Below are positions 61,111 through 64,000 of a stretch of DNA of 64,000 bases, one piece after another; positions within the stretch are counted from its first letter, which is position 1, and the number at the start of each line of letters is the position of its first letter. Source of the stretch: DASXQK01 sp963724385 (GTDB lineage Bacteria; Pseudomonadota; Alphaproteobacteria; Dongiales; Dongiaceae); NCBI GenBank assembly GCA_963724385.1, contig CAVRUJ010000001.1:2790001-2854000 (forward strand), written 5' to 3'. The notes beneath the pieces were generated by a model. That model worked only from the letters and a program-made list of their open reading frames with translations. It had not been told where the DNA came from and made no database searches. A program made the position numbers and the translations under genes.

Positions 61111-61902
61111 TCAAGCCTGTGCGGGTGCCTGAGCTTCGCCGGCGGCTTCGGCCGGAACCAACGGTTCGGCCGGCAGCTCTGCCGCTTCGCCGATGTCGGC
61201 CCCGGTTGCGATCGCCTCCTGCTGCAGGCCATCGAGCACCGCGGCCGACACGAGATCGCAGTAAAGCGCGATGGCGCGAATGGCGTCGTCGTTGCCCGGG
61301 ATCGGATAGGCGATGCCCTGGGGATTGCTGTTGCTGTCGACGACCGCGATCGCCGGGATGCCGAGCTTCAGGGCCTCGGCCACCGCGATCGATTCCTTGT
61401 TCGTGTCGATGACGAACAGGATGTCGGGCTGGCCGCCCATCTCCTTGATGCCGCCCAGGGCCCGCTCGAGCTTGTCGCGCTCGCGAGTCATCTGCAGCAT
61501 CTCCTTCTTGGTCAGGCCGGTGTTCGCCTCGGCGAGCTTGGCCTCCAGGTCCTTCAGGCGCTTGATCGAATTCGAGATGGTCTTCCAGTTGGACAGCATG
61601 CCGCCGAGCCAACGGTGGTTCACGTAGTACTGGCCGCAGCGCTTCGCCGCCTCGGCGATCTTGTCGCTCGCCTGACGCTTGGTCCCGACGAAGAGAACAC
61701 GCCCGCCGCCGCTGACCACGTCGCGCACTGCCTGGAGCGCCTGCTGGAGGAGCGGAACGGTCTGCTCCAAGTCGAGGATGTGGACGCCGTTGCGCACGCC
61801 GAAGATGAAAGGCGCCATCTTCGGGTTCCAGCGTCGGGTGTGGTGGCCGAAATGCACGCCAGCTTCCAAGAGCTGACGCATGGAGAACTCAGGCATCGCC
61901 AT
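61111..61902 (-). CDS. rpsB: Ribosomal protein S2
   Basis: 263-residue small-subunit protein. MPEFSMRQLLEAGVHFGH, RWNPKMAPFIFG, NHRWLGGMLSNWKTI and IPAIAVVDSNSNPQGI match S2. The last 30 residues are an Ala/Glu/Pro-rich tail. ATG 61902 (MAMPEF) has AAGGA upstream; ATG 61896 is a close alternative. Confidence 0.96.
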   Translation of the reverse strand: MAMPEFSMRQLLEAGVHFGHHTRRWNPKMAPFIFGVRNGVHILDLEQTVPLLQQALQAVRDVVSGGGRVLFVGTKRQASDKIAEAAKRCGQYYVNHRWLGGMLSNWKTISNSIKRLKDLEAKLAEANTGLTKKEMLQMTRERDKLERALGGIKEMGGQPDILFVIDTNKESIAVAEALKLGIPAIAVVDSNSNPQGIAYPIPGNDDAIRAIALYCDLVSAAVLDGLQQEAIATGADIGEAAELPAEPLVPAEAAGEAQAPAQA

Positions 61903-61950
61903 GAGAAAGATCCTTTTCCGGTTGTGCCTCCGCGGGAATTGGTCCCCTCC

Positions 61951-61962
61951 GGGCTTTCGCCC
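61951..61962 (-). promoter_or_regulatory. GNRA hairpin in the rpsB leader
   Basis: On the minus strand GGGC-GAAA-GCCC forms a perfect four-pair stem with a GAAA tetraloop, in the roughly 130-base leader between the candidate promoter and the start of rpsB. S2 leaders can be autoregulated by S2 binding; this assignment is inference. Confidence 0.4.
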
Positions 61963-62040
61963 TAGGACGGACACCGGAGCGACCGGCCAGGATTTCTCCC
62001 CGGCAAGCCGCGGCCCCGCGTGCGGTTTCAAACGGGCGAG

Positions 62041-62069
62041 GTCATAGCCGCCCGGCCGGGCGATGGCAA
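62041..62069 (-). promoter_or_regulatory. Candidate rpsB promoter
   Basis: On the minus strand TTGCCA (62069-62064) and TATGAC (62046-62041) are separated by exactly 17 bp, matching five and four of six consensus bases. It is between dnaE and rpsB, where the rpsB-tsf operon should begin. Confidence 0.55.
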
Positions 62070-62143
62070 GCCCTTTCCAGCGCGACGAGAGAACGTGCTG
62101 TAACCTGCTGAAATACGGATATTATTTGTGGACGCTCGGCGGC

Positions 62144-64000
62144 TCAGAAATCCTGCACATCGACGACCCCGGGAATGGCCTTGATGGCGCCGCGGGTGGC
62201 CGGCGAGATCGCCCAGTTGCCGGCCACCGCCAGCTCGCATTCCCTGCCCCGGTCGAGCTCGAGCACCAGCTTCAGGCGCCCCCTGCCCCGCCCGCAGCGC
62301 TCCATGATCTGCTTCAGGCCGGTGAGCGGCCCGGAATTGTCGAGGAAGACCTTGAGGCCGGCGCTGGCATGGGCGGCCGCCTCGTCCAGCGGCTGGATCG
62401 CCTGGGCGGTGAGGCGGATGCTGTCAGGCTCCAGCCGCGTATCGACCGTGAGCAGGAGAGGCGTGCCGGGCTGCAAGAGCTCGCGATGCGCCGACAGCAG
62501 CTCCGAAAAGAGGACCACCTCGTAGACCCCCGAACTGTCCGAAAGCTGGACGAAGGCAAAGCGCGCGCCGCGGGCCGAGGTCCGCTCCTGCTTGCCGGTG
62601 ACAATGCCGGCGAGCTTCGCGCGCATGGTCGGCCTGCCGGCGAGCCAAGTCTGGAGGTCGGCGAAGCGCACCACGTCCAGCCGCTTCAAGGTGCTGCCGT
62701 AGCTGTCGAGCGGATGGGCCGAGAGATAGAAGCCGATGGCCTCGAACTCGTGGCGCAGTTTGTCCATGCCCGGCCAGTCCGGAACCGCCGGGAGGCTGAG
62801 GCGCGGCGCCTCCCCGCCGCCGGCAAACAGGCTCGCCTGCTGGCTCGTCCGGTCGCTGGCCGCCGCTCCCGCCTGGCGCAGAAGCAGCTCGGCTGCTTCG
62901 AAGGTCTGGCGCCGGTTGGCGTTGAGCCCGTCGAAGGCGCCGGCGGCGATCAGGTTCTCGAGCGCGCGCCGGTTCAGCAGGCGCGGATCGCAGCGCTGGG
63001 CAAAATCGGCGAGGCTCGCGAAGGCACCGCCTGCCTGGCGCGAAGCTACGATCCCCTCGGCCGCGCCCTGGCCGACATTACGCACCGCGGCCAGGGCGTA
63101 GCGTACGGCGAGCGTGCCGTCGGCCTCGGCCTCGACGCCAAAGACCGCCTCCGACCGGTTCACATCCGGCGGCAACAGACGGATCTTCAGCCGTCCCAGC
63201 TCCTGCCGGAAGACGCCGAGCTTGTCGGTGTTGTGAATGTCGAGGGTCATCGAGGCGGCGAAGAATTCGACCGGGTGGTTCGCCTTAAGCCAGGCCGTCT
63301 GATAGGCGATGAGGGCGTAAGCCGCCGCGTGGCTCTTGTTGAACCCATAACCCGCGAACTTGTTGACCTGGTCGAAGATTTGCGCGGCCGTGGCCTGGTC
63401 GACCTTGTTGGCGACGGCGCCGGTGATGAAGTTGGCGCGCTGGGCCTCCATCTCCGCCTTGATCTTCTTGCCCATGGCCCAGCGCAATACGTCCGCGGCG
63501 CCCATGCTGAAGCCCGACAGCTTCTGGGCGATCTGCATCACCTGTTCCTGGTAGATCATGATTCCGAAGGTCTCCTTCAGGATACCTTCGAGGGAGGGAT
63601 GCAGGTAGTCGGGCTTCTCCTGGCCATGCTTGCAGGCGATGTAGCGCGGGATGTTGTCCATCGGCCCCGGTCGGTAGAGGGCCACGAGAGCAATGATGTC
63701 CTCGAACCGGTCGGGCTTGAGCCGGCGCAGCGCATCGCGCATGCCGGAACCTTCCAGCTGGAACACGCCGGTCGAATCCCCGTGGCTCAGCATGGCGTAG
63801 GTCTTCGGATCGTCGAGGGGGAGTCGCGCGAGATCGACGGCGATTCCGCGCTTGCGCAGCAGGGCCTCGGCCTGGATCAGCACGGTCAGCGTCTTCAGGC
63901 CGAGGAAATCGAACTTCACCAGCCCGGCCTGCTCCACGTCCTTCATGTTGAACTGGGTCACCGGCATGTCGGAGCGGGGGTCCCGGTACATCGGTACCAG
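62144..64000 (-). CDS. dnaE: DNA polymerase III alpha subunit, C-terminal part
   Basis: The C-terminal 619 residues of the replicative polymerase; the gene runs off the right edge. PMYRDPRSDMPVTQFNMKDVEQAGLVKFDFLGLKTL and STGVFQLEGSGMRDALRRLKPD belong to the palm/finger region. ALYRPGPMDNIP, YQEQVMQIAQKLSG and FNKSHAAAYALIAYQTAWLK are invariant in DnaE. A helix-hairpin-helix region follows near residue 340 and the OB domain near 460-540. The N-terminal PHP domain and the catalytic aspartates are outside the window. Confidence 0.95.
   Translation of the reverse strand: MVPMYRDPRSDMPVTQFNMKDVEQAGLVKFDFLGLKTLTVLIQAEALLRKRGIAVDLARLPLDDPKTYAMLSHGDSTGVFQLEGSGMRDALRRLKPDRFEDIIALVALYRPGPMDNIPRYIACKHGQEKPDYLHPSLEGILKETFGIMIYQEQVMQIAQKLSGFSMGAADVLRWAMGKKIKAEMEAQRANFITGAVANKVDQATAAQIFDQVNKFAGYGFNKSHAAAYALIAYQTAWLKANHPVEFFAASMTLDIHNTDKLGVFRQELGRLKIRLLPPDVNRSEAVFGVEAEADGTLAVRYALAAVRNVGQGAAEGIVASRQAGGAFASLADFAQRCDPRLLNRRALENLIAAGAFDGLNANRRQTFEAAELLLRQAGAAASDRTSQQASLFAGGGEAPRLSLPAVPDWPGMDKLRHEFEAIGFYLSAHPLDSYGSTLKRLDVVRFADLQTWLAGRPTMRAKLAGIVTGKQERTSARGARFAFVQLSDSSGVYEVVLFSELLSAHRELLQPGTPLLLTVDTRLEPDSIRLTAQAIQPLDEAAAHASAGLKVFLDNSGPLTGLKQIMERCGRGRGRLKLVLELDRGRECELAVAGNWAISPATRGAIKAIPGVVDVQDF

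Overview
The window is GC-rich, densely packed chromosomal DNA from an alphaproteobacterium. A Rhodospirillales-like lineage is my best guess, but that is inference. The evidence is: a lexA promoter with the alphaproteobacterial SOS box (GAAC-N7-GAAC); the comEC / gltX / gltA neighbourhood; an NDUFS4-like complex I accessory subunit; LpxI in place of LpxH; and the long rpsB-tsf-pyrH-frr-uppS-cdsA-dxr-rseP-bamA-skp-fabZ-lpxA-lpxI-lpxB run. I see no IS element, prophage, rRNA operon or CRISPR array.

Layout. 1-4101 (+): the 3' end of cysteine synthase, a SABATH-like carboxyl methyltransferase, an AlaX-type tRNA editing protein, SseA sulfurtransferase and a double-GNAT protein, mostly joined by overlapping stop/start codons. 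4490-9450 (+): a branched-chain amino-acid-type ABC transporter in which permease LivM and ATPase LivG are one polypeptide. 9544-11102: metC and hisI. 11208-13776: modABC behind a possible ModE operator. 13850-14980: a sugar-transfer-associated ATP-grasp protein. 14989-18347 (-): a receiver-only response regulator, an AAA+ ATPase with a GspE/MshE-like N-terminus and a GT87 membrane glycosyltransferase. 18534-27266 (+): a Tad pilus locus (flp, cpaA-F, tadB, tadC), with tadD convergent at 27296-28114.

28326-31877: asparagine synthetase whose 3' end runs into tRNA-Arg(TCT), the complex I subunit, tRNA-Pro(TGG), a small unknown protein and an O-methyltransferase. 31884-33784: a DUF192 protein and an ArsB/NhaD-type permease. 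33798-38199 (+): coxG-coxS-coxL-coxM, a form II (CODH-like) molybdenum hydroxylase that could use molybdate brought in by ModABC. 38267-41820: genes for 3-oxo-tetronate breakdown (otnI, otnC, otnK) lying on both sides of lexA. 41909-47047: comEC, then divergent gltX and gltA. 47071-47148: a glyoxalase I remnant.

47296-64000: a Gfo/Idh/MocA oxidoreductase, then on the minus strand the envelope and translation supercluster read from dnaE (partial, right edge) through rpsB-tsf and isoprenoid, phospholipid and outer-membrane assembly genes to lipid A synthesis. lpxD is missing from its usual place between skp and fabZ. Three intergenic spaces (44076-44180, 55752-55830, 60001-60098) carry hairpin-forming repeats, at least two of which share sequence.
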